A DNA stretch of 64,000 bases, from positions 165,552,678 through 165,616,677 of the forward strand of contig NC_133897.1 of assembly GCF_964199755.1 (NCBI RefSeq). Direction: 5' to 3'. Source of the stretch: Larus michahellis. Taxonomy: Eukaryota; Chordata; Aves; Charadriiformes; Laridae. The notes beneath the pieces were generated by a model, which ran no database searches, was not told the DNA's origin, and worked only from the letters and a program-made list of their open reading frames with translations. Shown here piece by piece: positions 40,600-51,600 of the stretch (position 1 is the stretch's first letter; every line of letters starts with the position of its first letter). Position numbers and translations under genes: made by a program.

Positions 40600-41680
40600 T
40601 CGCTGCTGGAGTGAAACCACTGTAATTTCATAAAACTCAAAAAAAAAAAGTGATTATTAAAAGGCATACATTTTTTTTTCCTTTTTACACAAGACATAAG
40701 TAAACAGACAAGTTTCTTTTTTAAAAAGGTTATAAAGTGTCAAGATCCTATACCTCATCTGCATATTCAAAGTGATGCCGTCTGATACAAAAAGCATTGG
40801 GTATAATAATTTAGCTATGGCTCAGACCAAAAAAAAAACAAAAACAAAAACAAAAACCCAAAACAAAAAAAAAAAGTCATCTGGGCTTAATCTACATACT
40901 ACTACGACTGCCCACGGAGTTAAAAAGGAAAATATGCAGTTCTTTGCCGCACAGAAAGAAACAGCAGGGAAGTCGAGAGTTCATTGGGAGATGGTGGTCT
41001 GAAGGGAAGGCGAGCGCGGCGAAACAACCAGGAATGTCTGGAGGAGCCTGTGAGAGGGAGCGCAGCCGGCCCGTCACCCCCTGCGGCGTAAAGAAACCAG
41101 CCACATTCTTCTCCCACCAGACAGCATCCCATCCAAATCCACCCGCCCAACTGCACCTACCCGGCCCGCTGGAAGCAAATGAGATATAAGACCCTGGAAA
41201 ATGCGTGGAAGTCACGAATCTCCCTGTGTGCTTTCCCACTGGGACTACTAAAAAACAAACAAACCCAATGAAAAAAAAAAAAAAAGAAAAAAAAGAAAAC
41301 GACTCGTTCTATTGTAGATAGAGCAAGACTCTCTGCTTCCTCGGGAAATCTGTTACTCATAAACCTCCTCATACGAAACTCTCAGCCCAAGCACCACAGT
41401 GTCAGCCTTATTGCAAGACTCATAATATGAATTTACAAATGCGAAGTCTTTAAATACGTGTCACCAGACCTTTCTGAAATAAAGAGCTGGCCATTTGCAA
41501 CGGCCGTGTTGCCTTCCTTCCCACCGCTGCCCCCACCACGCGCTCCATCTGACTGGCAAACCTGGAGAACTTGGCAAACAAGGGACACACCAGCCTCTGA
41601 ACCAAAATGCAGATGAGGGCACGTGTGTGCCACCGGTGAGAGGACACAGCTACAAATTCCTGCTCAGATTTATTCCCCCA

Positions 41681-41803
41681 CAGAATCATGGAATGGTTCG
41701 GGTTGGAAGGGACCTTAAAGATCATCTAGTTCTAACCCCCCTGCCATGGGCAGGGACACCGCCCACTAGACCAGGCTGCTCAAAGCCCCATCCAACCCAC
41801 GTC
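41681..41803 (-). mobile_element. CR1 3' fragment within the probable PTP4A3 3' UTR
   Basis: The reversed 3' end reads CAGAATCATGGAATGGTTCG and continues for about 120 bp. It is in sense orientation relative to PTP4A3 and would be part of the long 3' UTR if the distal poly(A) site is used. Confidence 0.9.
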
Positions 41804-44221
41804 AGGTTCAGCCATGAGATTCCTGGGCAAAGCCCACAAGCTCTTGGTTTGATGGTTAGGGCATCTCTGCTTCACCATCCCTTGGGTCTCCAAAGCTCTT
41901 GCTACCAGTTTGGAGCCCTGACCCTGCAAACTATGGAAAGATGACAGGTTTCCATGGAGGAGTAAAGGAGGTGGATAGAGGTGAGGAGGTATAAAACCCA
42001 GTTTATGCCTTTGCTCCTGTAGATAAGGACAGGATAAGGTGGTTGCTTTGTAGCCAAAGCCATGGGGGTATCTGCTCCCTATGACATCTGCCAAGATCCA
42101 ATGGAGACAACTGAAGCAGTAACAGAATAGGCAAATACGTCAGATTTTTAAGGCTCTCCTTTCAACATCTTGGCATCCGAAGTGAAAAGAGGATTAGCGT
42201 AGGAGAGACCCCAAAACCAGCCCAAACCATGAGGCCGTTCCTGCTTAGGCCTTGCTCTGGTGCTATATGTCTACTGAGCTCCAACCTTCCCTCTTCCCCA
42301 GCTGTCCCAAGATTTTTGTGAGGGAACTGGGCTCTTTGAGATTCCTAGCCCCAGTTGGAAGACCCCTCAATTTCCCCAGCTTGTTACGTTTGTGTAACCC
42401 CCTCTAGGCTGAACCACCGAGGAGCTGGTACCTCAGAGGAAGGAGCCCAAGTCCATATCAGAAAATTCCCAAATGTTTGGCAGTCCAACTCAGAGAAACC
42501 TTGGATCGTGTTCAAGCCCTCCATGCAATGACAGCAGCTCCTGGGCTGCCGAGGTGTCCTGTCCATGGAGTGGCACATGGGAGGTGACAGCAAGTTCCAG
42601 GACAGGGAGGTGACACCCATTAAAAAAAGGAAAAAGAAAAAAATTAGGACAATTAAAGCAGCATGGTTTTGGGTTTGTTTCTTTTTTTTTTGCAGTGACT
42701 CACAAAACTGAAGAGTATCAAGATGCTGCTCTGCCAGCCAGAGGCGCTCAGGATTTGGCCACATGGATTGTACCAGATCAAGGACTGCGCTTACTTTAGA
42801 AGCTCTCTGTTTTTAAGGTGGATGGGTTGATGCTACATAAAGCGAAGGAGCACTGCAGAGCCTGCCTGCCCCTGTTTTCCCCCCAGACAAGCCCACCAAG
42901 CTGAGATCTGAGCGTACTCTCATCAGGGCTCGGCACCGAGCGCTTCCGCCATCAAACCCTGCATGGAGAAGGTGAAGAGTTCCTTTTGGCCAAAGGAGGC
43001 TGAATTCAAGCCCCTCTGTCCCCATCCCAACCTGACCCCAACTCAAAAGCATCGTGGCTGAAGCCCTGGACCGCTTGCCCTGGGCAATCTGCCATGCGAT
43101 GCTCCCATGACCGTGGGCGAGGAAACCATTTCTCCTCCTCTTGCCAGGGCAGAAACATCTCCAAGCCTCCAAAGCAACAGTTCCCACCACTTTATCCTGA
43201 ACTCTTCGCAAGACATGGCACAGCCTGTTGTGACTGGGGAGCACATGGGGGCGCGAGGTCTCCTGGCTAAGAGGGATTGAGGCTGTCCCCATCGCAATGC
43301 CAAGCCACCTCCTATTGCCCCTGGGGACGAAGCAGCACCTATTTTAGCAGCAAGAGGACACACCTGGGCAGGAAGGGGATGGTGACCCATCCAGTGGGAC
43401 TGCTGTAATACAGGATCAGGCCTTTTTATCAGCCCAATTTCTCAACCTTCCCAACCAACACAGACCCTTCAACCGTTGCCACCTTCCCCAGGAGACATAG
43501 GAATCAACAGCTTGGAATGGGGCAGGAGAAACTCCAGAGACTGAGGGCTGTCCCACAATGTGGAGGTTTGGACAGGCCCGAGGTGTGCCGTATGACAGCT
43601 CTGGGGCCATGTGTGGAAGGTCTCCACCTCGCTCAGCACCACAACCCGTCCCATGGGATGGCCATCCCTGCCATGCAACCCGTGGCTCCCATCTGGAGAG
43701 GAGCGCGTTGGAAACACCTCCAAGCTCCTCCTCTGCCTGTGTGGTGGTTGAAGCTGTCCCCTACCCTTCTGCAGGTACCAAAGGTGTCCAACCAGCCTTC
43801 CTCACTGCTTATGCCAAAAGATGAACCCTCTGAAGCAAATGCCTCTGGATAGTCTATGTTTTGAAAGGCACACAAACCTTTGGAGATACACAACACAGGG
43901 CACTGAAGGCATCTCAAGCTGGGCAGCCTACAACCACAAGATGCTGGATGACTAGCCCTCCTTGCCCCAACAGCTGAGACCCTCTGCAGCTGAGGGGATG
44001 AGCAGCAGCAAGTCCAAAGGATACCCGGAGCATCCCTTGGACCACACGTACGCCCTGGTGACAGTGGATGGCAGCCAGCTGTGACTTGGTGCCGGGGATC
44101 GGTCTGGGGGGGCCATGGGTCACCTCCCGGGCTCCACTGGGCAGCGACGGGAGAAAGAAAGGCCAGAGGACATGCGGAAGACAAACAGGTTTGGTTTCTT
44201 TTTAAGTTTTGTTTTTTTTCC

Positions 44222-44227
44222 TTTAAT
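44222..44227 (-). terminator. Proximal candidate polyadenylation signal ATTAAA
   Basis: An ATTAAA hexamer lies on the minus strand about 1.3 kb after the PTP4A3 stop, in an A/T-rich stretch. Use of this site would give a short 3' UTR isoform. Only the motif and its position support it. Confidence 0.3.
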
Positions 44228-45501
44228 TAGCAAATTTCTTCTTATCCTCGTCAAAAGAAAAAAACCACCCCCATATCCCCTGCGTGCCCACTGCTCCAGC
44301 TGCTGCAAGCGTTCAAAGGCAGAAAGTTGAGAGATGTTTAATGTCCTGGCTCAGGGGCAGCTCTGAGTCCACCCCACCAGGGCACACGCCGGGCGATGGG
44401 GGGGCCGGGGGCCGGGGGGGGGGTTGGGGTGCCAGGCGCCGCGTTACAGATGTGGGAAAGGCAGGTGCCAAATTTGGTGACATGCTCTTGCCAGGAGCAT
44501 CCAAAATCCCCCAGAAAAGCTGCAGCCCAGCCCCTTGGCCAGCAAACGCAACGCTGGAGGACATGGATGTGCCCCGAGATGCGTGTTGCGTCCCCAGGGC
44601 ACCGCAGCCAGCGTTAGGGTTTGCACCACGGCTCGGTGATGGGGACATGACGGGAAGGAACCCACCACCCTGTGCATTGAATTTGGAAGCTATAAATAAG
44701 AGTACCCCACAATTTGGGGGACCCAGTGCTGCCCCTGCACCCCGGCAAAGCCCCACCACGGTCCCCGAGTTTCCCAGCGCCCCTGCCTTCGCTGCAGTGA
44801 GCCCCCAACGAGCCCCATCTGCAGCACCCCAGCCGGCATCAAGGCAACGGGGAGATGGTGACGTGGGAGAGGAGCCAGGAGAAAGGGAATGGCGCTGGGG
44901 AGTATTAGCTCAGCCCTTCCCGTGGCCACAGGGCCAGCACCAAGCTGCAAGCCCCCTTCACCTCCCCCTGCCATCACCATCTTCCCCCCCGCCTCGAGGC
45001 CACTGCACCATCCCCACCTCCGTCCCCGTTGCTGCAGCCCTTATTCATACGGAAGAGGTGGGAAAGGGTTTTCCTGGGGCGTGCTCCGGCCCTCCTGCTC
45101 CCCCCATCCCTTCTCAGCTGGCACAGCCCTGCCTGCATCACCCCAAACCAGGCACCCTCCACCCATCCCTCTCAGTGCAACGGGAGGGGAAGGGGAGGAG
45201 GAGGAAGGCGATGAAGAACCCATCACGTGAGCTCACTGCCTGCTAACGCCGAGAGTCAAAGGGCAGCGCTGCCTTCCCTCCTCGGTAGCTGGAGAGAGCA
45301 GCCTTTTTTCAGGTGTCTGGCAAGACGACGGTGCTGTGGGTGCTGGAAGATGGTGGTGGTGCTCCATGTCCCCCCCAGCCCCAGCCCCGGCAGTGGGGCG
45401 GCGTGTGGGGTGCCCGGGGCTGGGCAGGGGGGTGAGGGGGTGGGATGCGTGCGAGTGCCCGGGTGTCTGTGTGCACAGATTTTGGCAAGAGGTCATTGAG
45501 G

Positions 45502-45619
45502 TTACATGATGCAGCATTTGTTCTTGTGGTTATGAGGGTCCTTAAATCGGAGTCTTTGCTTTGGTCGGTATTTTTCCAAGTACGTCAGCTGCTTGCTGTT
45601 GATGGCTCCTCTGCGCTTC
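45502..45619 (-). CDS. PTP4A3: PTP4A3 coding exon 5 (terminal coding exon, CaaX box)
   Basis: This exon has 118 nt including the TAA stop at 45504-45502. It follows a CCGGCAG acceptor and encodes [20 protein letters not shown], then a basic stretch and the terminal CCIM. Human PTP4A3 ends CCVM, so the prenylation signal is kept. Confidence 0.97.
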
Positions 45620-48600
45620 CTGCCGGGATAGAGAAGGGTTGGAATAGTCAGTGGTGTGGCAGGAGAAGACACCCTCCCCCACCCCTGTTGGGGAGCTGAA
45701 CCCCCCTGCCTGGAGCAGGAAGGGATTTTGGAGGCTGCAGCCTTGTGCATCCCCCAGGAATGGAGACGAGCACCGACTCCAGCAGCTTTTCTCCCTCAAC
45801 CTCCTTACGAGTCTTAGGACACAGAGAGCCAGGGAAGAAATACGTGGGGAGGCTGCCCAAAGTGGGGTGCCTGCCAAAAGCCCCGCAAGGATGCTCCCGG
45901 CTGCCACCTCAGCCTCCCGCAGCCCTGATGCAAAAGCTCAGGGGGCTCGATGCTGGCCCCCCCTTTCCCAAAAGAAGAGAAAAGCAACCCCAGCGCCCTG
46001 AAAAAACCCTGCGACATGCCAGATCTCTCCATTCCTTTGGAGAATCACATAGAATTGTAGAATGGTTTAGGCTGGAAAGGACCTTAAAGATCATCCAGTT
46101 CCAGCCCCGCTGCTGTGGGGGAGGTACGCTCCATGAGGGGAGACCTTATCACTCTCTGCAACTACCTGAAAGGAGGTTGGAGCGAGGTGGGGGTCGGTCT
46201 CTTCTCCCAAGTAACAGGCGACAGGACAAGAGGAAACAGCCTCTCAAGTTGCACCAGGGGAGGTTTAAACTGGATATTAGGAAAAATTTCTTCACCGAAA
46301 GGGTTATCAAACTTTGGAACAGGCTGCCCAGGGAAGTGGCTGAGTCACCATCCCTGGAGGTATTTAAAAGACGTGTAGATGTACCACTGAGGCACATGGT
46401 TTAGTGATGTTTTTTGTCAGTGTTAGGTTCATGGTTGGACTTCATGATCTGAAAGGTCCCTTCCAACCTACACAACTCTCTGATTCTGTGACATCTCCCA
46501 CTAGACCAGGTTGCTCAAAGCCCCATCCAGCCTGGTCCTGAAGGGCTGCTCTCTCCCCCCAGTGCCAAAACGCCGCTCGACTTACTGTCGGATGAACTGG
46601 ATGGCGTCTTCGTACTTCATCCCGCTCTCGATCAAGGCCAGCGCGACGAGGACGGGAGCGCTGAAAGGCAATGGCAGTGGCATGGTCAGTCCCCAGCCAC
46701 GCAGCCCAGGGGCTGACATCCCGCCCCGGGGCGGGGGGACAACACTGCGGGGCTGGTGTGGTGGCATTGCGGGCAGTCGCCAGTGCTGGCTTTTAGTTTG
46801 TGATTTCTTGCCATTTGGCTGCAAGCGCTGCCCCAGGGAGCGGCTGATTTTGGGGGCAAAACCCTCAGGATGGGTCTGGCTGCTGTTTTGCTGCTCTTCT
46901 AATGAGCATGAGGATTTTGGAGGCAAATCTATCGGAAAACGGGATGTAAATACACACGCAAAACCTGACCTGCAGCGGGGGGAGCAGTATAATGCAGCAG
47001 CTCTCAAAAAGCATCATCTCCTGGTTTTAGTAGGAGGCATTTTGCAGTATTTCCACCATGAGCTCTTAGCAAAAGGAAAACAACCGCCGGGCACTAGCAG
47101 GAGAGCACCCATCACCCCGTGTCCAGCATTTGCCCATGAGAAGTGCAAGGAGGAGCTTGGGCAGCAGCTCCCCCATCAAAGGTCTCTGCTGCACGCAAAA
47201 TCCCAGTGAAAGGGGGAGCGGGGCAGGAGGAGAGCAGGCGTGGGGCAGGCGGTGTGCCGGGCTCTGACTTACCGCCCCAGGCCGGCCACGCAGTGCACGG
47301 CCACGCAGCAGCCGGGGTCTTCGCAGAACTTGGTCTTCAACAAGTTGAGCCAATCTTCCACTATCTTGCTGGGAGGAGGCGCTCCATCATCAAACGGCCA
47401 ATCCTGCAAGGTAGGGGCGGGGGAAGAAAGAAACACTGTCAGACCCTGGGGAAAAACGCAGGGGATTGCTTTTTACGCTGGGCGATGGTGTTTGGGTCCT
47501 CGGCAGCGGGGAAGCGGATGTGTGTGCCAGGAACCGGGCTCGCAGAGCAGCTCTGCGGGGACATAGCAGGTTTTACAACACTTTCCGGCAAGCAGAAATC
47601 CCCCGGCCACTTTGACTCAGGGTTTGCAGCCATATGAGTCTAGGTCTGAGGTCGTCCCATTTCCTATGGACGGGTTCAACCTTCAGGAGCACCTACAGGA
47701 CCTGCAACACGGTCCCCATGTCCTCCTGCCTCTGGAGAGCAGGGTGGCCATCACCTGCCTGCTCCCCATTCGGGGAGCTGCAACTCCTGTCCTTCCCCCC
47801 AGCAGCTCCTGTCTAAACCCAGAGCTTGGAAGAGCAAAGCCACTTTGTGGGAAGTGTATGAGGACAGGCTGAGAGAGTTGGGGTTGTTCAGCCGGGAGAA
47901 GAGAAGGTTCCGGGGAGATCTTAGAGCCCCTTCCAGTAGCTAAAGGGGGCCTACATGAAGGATGGGGAGGGACTCTTTATCAGGGAGTATTATGATAGGA
48001 CACAGGGTAATGGCCTCAAACTGAAAGAGGGGAGATTTAGATTGGATATCAGGAAGAAATTCGTTACTCTAGAGGGTGGTGAGGCACTGGCCCAGGTTGC
48101 CCAGAGAAGCTGTGTCTGCCCCATCCCTGGAGGTGTTCAAGGCCAGGCTGGATGGGGTTTGGAGCAACCTGGTCTAGTGGGAGGTGTCCCTGCCCAGGGC
48201 AGGGGGTTGGAACTAGATCATCTTTAATGTCCCTTCCAACCCGAACCATTCTGTGACTCTGTGATTAAGTTTGAGCAAAGGTGGCTTGGAGATGGATGAA
48301 ACATGAGGGCCTGATGCGGTGCCAAAATTCACCTTGCTGCAACACATGGAGGGGAAGGTGAAGACATGAGTCCTGAAAGGATGCTCTGGAGACCCCCTAA
48401 CACAGCCCTGGAGAGCCAAAGGGAAGGACTATTTAAACAGAAACCTTCAGGAAAGGCTGTTAAGAGACAAAAAACCAAAACCCCTTTTTCTGAGCTTCAT
48501 CCTGAAGCTTCAGGGACTGAACATCAGAGCTCGGTGATGAAATGAGTAGAACGAGTGCTGCATTAAGCTTGTCCTGCCCCTGGGCTCTGCTGCTGGGGAA

Positions 48601-51600
48601 AAGTGTCCCCCAACCTTGCAACTGCTGCAGCATTTTGGGAAAGGGCCACTTTCTCCCCATAGAATCATAGGGTTGTAAGGGACCTCTGGAGATCATCTAG
48701 TCCAACCCCCTGCCAGAGCAGGGTCACCCAGAGCAGGTTGCACAGGAACGCGTCCAGGCGGGTTTGGAATGTCTCCAGAGAAGGAGACTCCACCACCTCT
48801 CTGGGCAGCCTGTGCCAGGGCTCTGCCACCCTCAAAGGAAAGAAGTTCCTCCTCATGTTTAGGCAGAACTTCCTATGTTCAAGTTTGTGCCCATTACCTC
48901 TTGTCCTGTTGCTGGGCACCACTGAAAAGAGCCTGGCCCCATCCTCCTGACACCCATCCTTTATTTATAAGTGTTGATAAGGTCCCCCCTCAGGATTCTC
49001 TTTTCCAGACTGAAGAAACCCAAATCCCTCAGCCTTTCTTCATAAGAGAGGTGTTCCAGTCCCCTCCTCATCTTCATAGTACTTTGCTGCACCCTCTCCA
49101 GCAGTTCTCTGTCCCTCTTGAACTGGAGAGCCCAGAACTGGACACAGCACTCCAGATGTGGCCTCACCAAGGCAGAGTAGAGGGGGAGGATGACCTCCCT
49201 CCACCTGCTGGCCACACTCTTCTTGATGCACCCTAGGATGCCATTGTCCTTCTTGTCCACAAGGGCACATTGCTGGCTCATGGTCATCCTGTTGTCCACC
49301 AGGACTCCCAGGTCTCTTTCAGCTGAGCTGCTCTCCAGCAGGTCAGCCCCCAACCTGTACTGGTGTGTGGGGTTATTCCTCCCCAGGTGCAGCACCCTAC
49401 ACTTGCCCTTGTTGAATTTCATAAGCACTGACATCCAGTTAAGACTCCACGTCTCTCCCAAAATGGGGATTTCTCTCCCAAAATGGATTTGGCAGGAGGA
49501 GTGCAGCAGTGGGAGAGAGGGATGAGCAGGGGAGCATCGCTTAGAGAGGATGGGACATGGTGTAGACCATGCAGATGTAGCTGTGGTGCTGAGGGACATG
49601 CCTTAGTGGTGACTTGGCAGTGCTGGGTTAATGGTTGGACTCGATGATCTTAAAGGTCTCTTCCAACCAGAACAATTCTATAATTCTATGGTGAGCCCTC
49701 AGCAGGTGGGAATCACGGGGCTGTAATCCTCGTCTTTGAGGAGTGAGTCACTAAGCTGCTGCGCTGAAGTCATCTTTGGTGTAAGATGGCAAAAGAAGCT
49801 GATAAGTGTCACTTCAGGGCTTGAACAGGTGATGTGATTTCAGCCGGGCTTTGCTAGGAAAGGAGCATGCTGGGCATCAGGGTGTCCTTATGCTTGAGCC
49901 AGCCCACCCTGCAAAACCTGTTGCCCGTCCTGCAAGACCATCTCTCTCCTCCCCGCGGTGCTCAGAAAGCACCACTTTGGCCATGAGTGCATGTCACCGG
50001 GCTCGCACTGGGGATGACCCACCATACCACAAAATCATTGAATCATAGCATGGTTTGAGGTGGAAGGAACCTTCAAATATCATCTAGTCCAAACCCCCTG
50101 CCATGGGCAGGGACATCTTTCACAACACCAAGTGGCTTAAAGTCCCATCCAACGTGACCTGGAACCCTTCTAATGATGGAGTATCTACAACTTCTCTGAG
50201 CAGCCTGTTCCAGTGTCTCACCACCCTCACCATAAAAATTTTCTTCCTTATGTCTGATCTAAACCCGCCCTCTTATAATTTGAAACTGTTGTCCCTTGTT
50301 CTGTCACTACAGGCACTGATAAAAAGTCTTTCTCCGTCTTTCTCATAAGCCTCCTTTCTATATTGAAAGAACACAAGAAGGTCTCCCTGGAGCCTTCTCT
50401 TTTCCAGGCTGAACAACCCCAGCTCCCTCAGCCTGTCCTCACAGCAGAGGGGCTCCAGCCCTCTGATCGTCTTTGTGGCCTCCTCTGGACCCACTCCAAC
50501 AGGTCCGTGTCCTTCTGATACTGGGGGCCCCAGAGCTGGAGGCAGCACTGCAGGGGGGTCCCACCAGAGCGAAGCAGAGGGGCAGAATCCCCTCCCTCGC
50601 CCTGCTGGCCATGCTGCTTTTGATGCAGCCCAGGATACAGTTGGCTTTCTGAGCTGCGAGCCCTTTCTGGGGCTCATGTCCCATTTTCCATCCCCCAGTA
50701 TCCCCATGTCCTTCTTGGCTGGGCTGCTCTCAATCCCTCCATCCCCAGCCTGTGCTGATACCAGGGGTTGCCCTGACCCAGGTGCAGGACCTTGCACCTC
50801 ACCTTGTTGATCCTCATGAGGTTCGCATGGGCCAAGTCCTCAAGCCTGTCCAGGTCCCTTTGGATGGCATCCCGTCCCTCTAGGATATCAACCACACCAT
50901 TCAGCTTGGTGTCACCTGCAAACTTGCAGATGCACTCGATCCCATTGTCTATGTCCCTGATGAAGATACTAAACACTATTGGTATGTCCAATAGAGTATA
51001 TCCACCCTGCACCATAAACCTTCCTACACTGAAACCCACACAGTGTCAGTTCTCCGGCAGGATTTCTGCCCCACCTCTGACCTCCTGGAAGCGCTACCGA
51101 GCAGATGTCCATGGCACAGGACACCTATGTCTGGTACAACTTGGTAACTGCCATCAGCTTTAGAGATTGTGTGTGATTCCCCGTGGCACACAGAGGAGCC
51201 GAAAGCAGAGGAGGCGTTACAAAACACCCAGGGAGCGCGTCCAGGATGGCACCACCGTATGTGTGGGCACCGTGGCTGCGGATGCTGGTACCCAGGCACA
51301 CCACGGCCCGTCAGCCCTCGACCAACCTGTGCCTCTTCTCCAAAGAAAGGGATAGGATATATAGATATAGTCTATATATACATATAGATTTGATAAAAGA
51401 GATATCTCTGCATATGTATAGTGATACCTCTATCTGCACAGATGTATCTCTCCATAGATACACACAGGATATAGATAACTCTCTAGATGAGATATACCTT
51501 ATAGAGTTTCTATATAGTTATCGAAACTTATATACAGTTGTTATATAGTTTCTATACAGTATCTTATATAGTTCCTACACAGTATCTTATATAGTTTCTA

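Larger units (their letters stand above)
40575..45501 (-). other. PTP4A3: Probable 3' UTR of PTP4A3 (extent inferred)
   Basis: The sequence after the stop codon has no long credible ORF in sense and no splice-supported exon. It is mostly unique, with one CR1 fragment at 41681-41803. It is GC-rich near the stop and becomes AT-rich between 40.6 and 41.4 kb, as many avian 3' UTR ends do. A strong poly(A) signal sits at 40594-40599, with a weaker ATTAAA at 44222-44227. The full length of about 4.9 kb is an inference. A shorter UTR of about 1.3 kb is equally possible in some tissues. Confidence 0.45.

Noticed and set aside
44284..45246. 320-codon plus-strand ORF, the longest in the window
   Set aside because: It lies antisense in the probable PTP4A3 3' UTR, is Pro/Ala/Gly-rich as expected from GC-rich sequence, and overlaps open frames on both strands. 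No domain or splice support.
48961..49599. 212-codon minus-strand ORF with a reverse-transcriptase-like protein
   Set aside because: This is the CR1 ORF2 C-terminus of the copy at 48656-49430 and not a host gene. The element is 5'-truncated.
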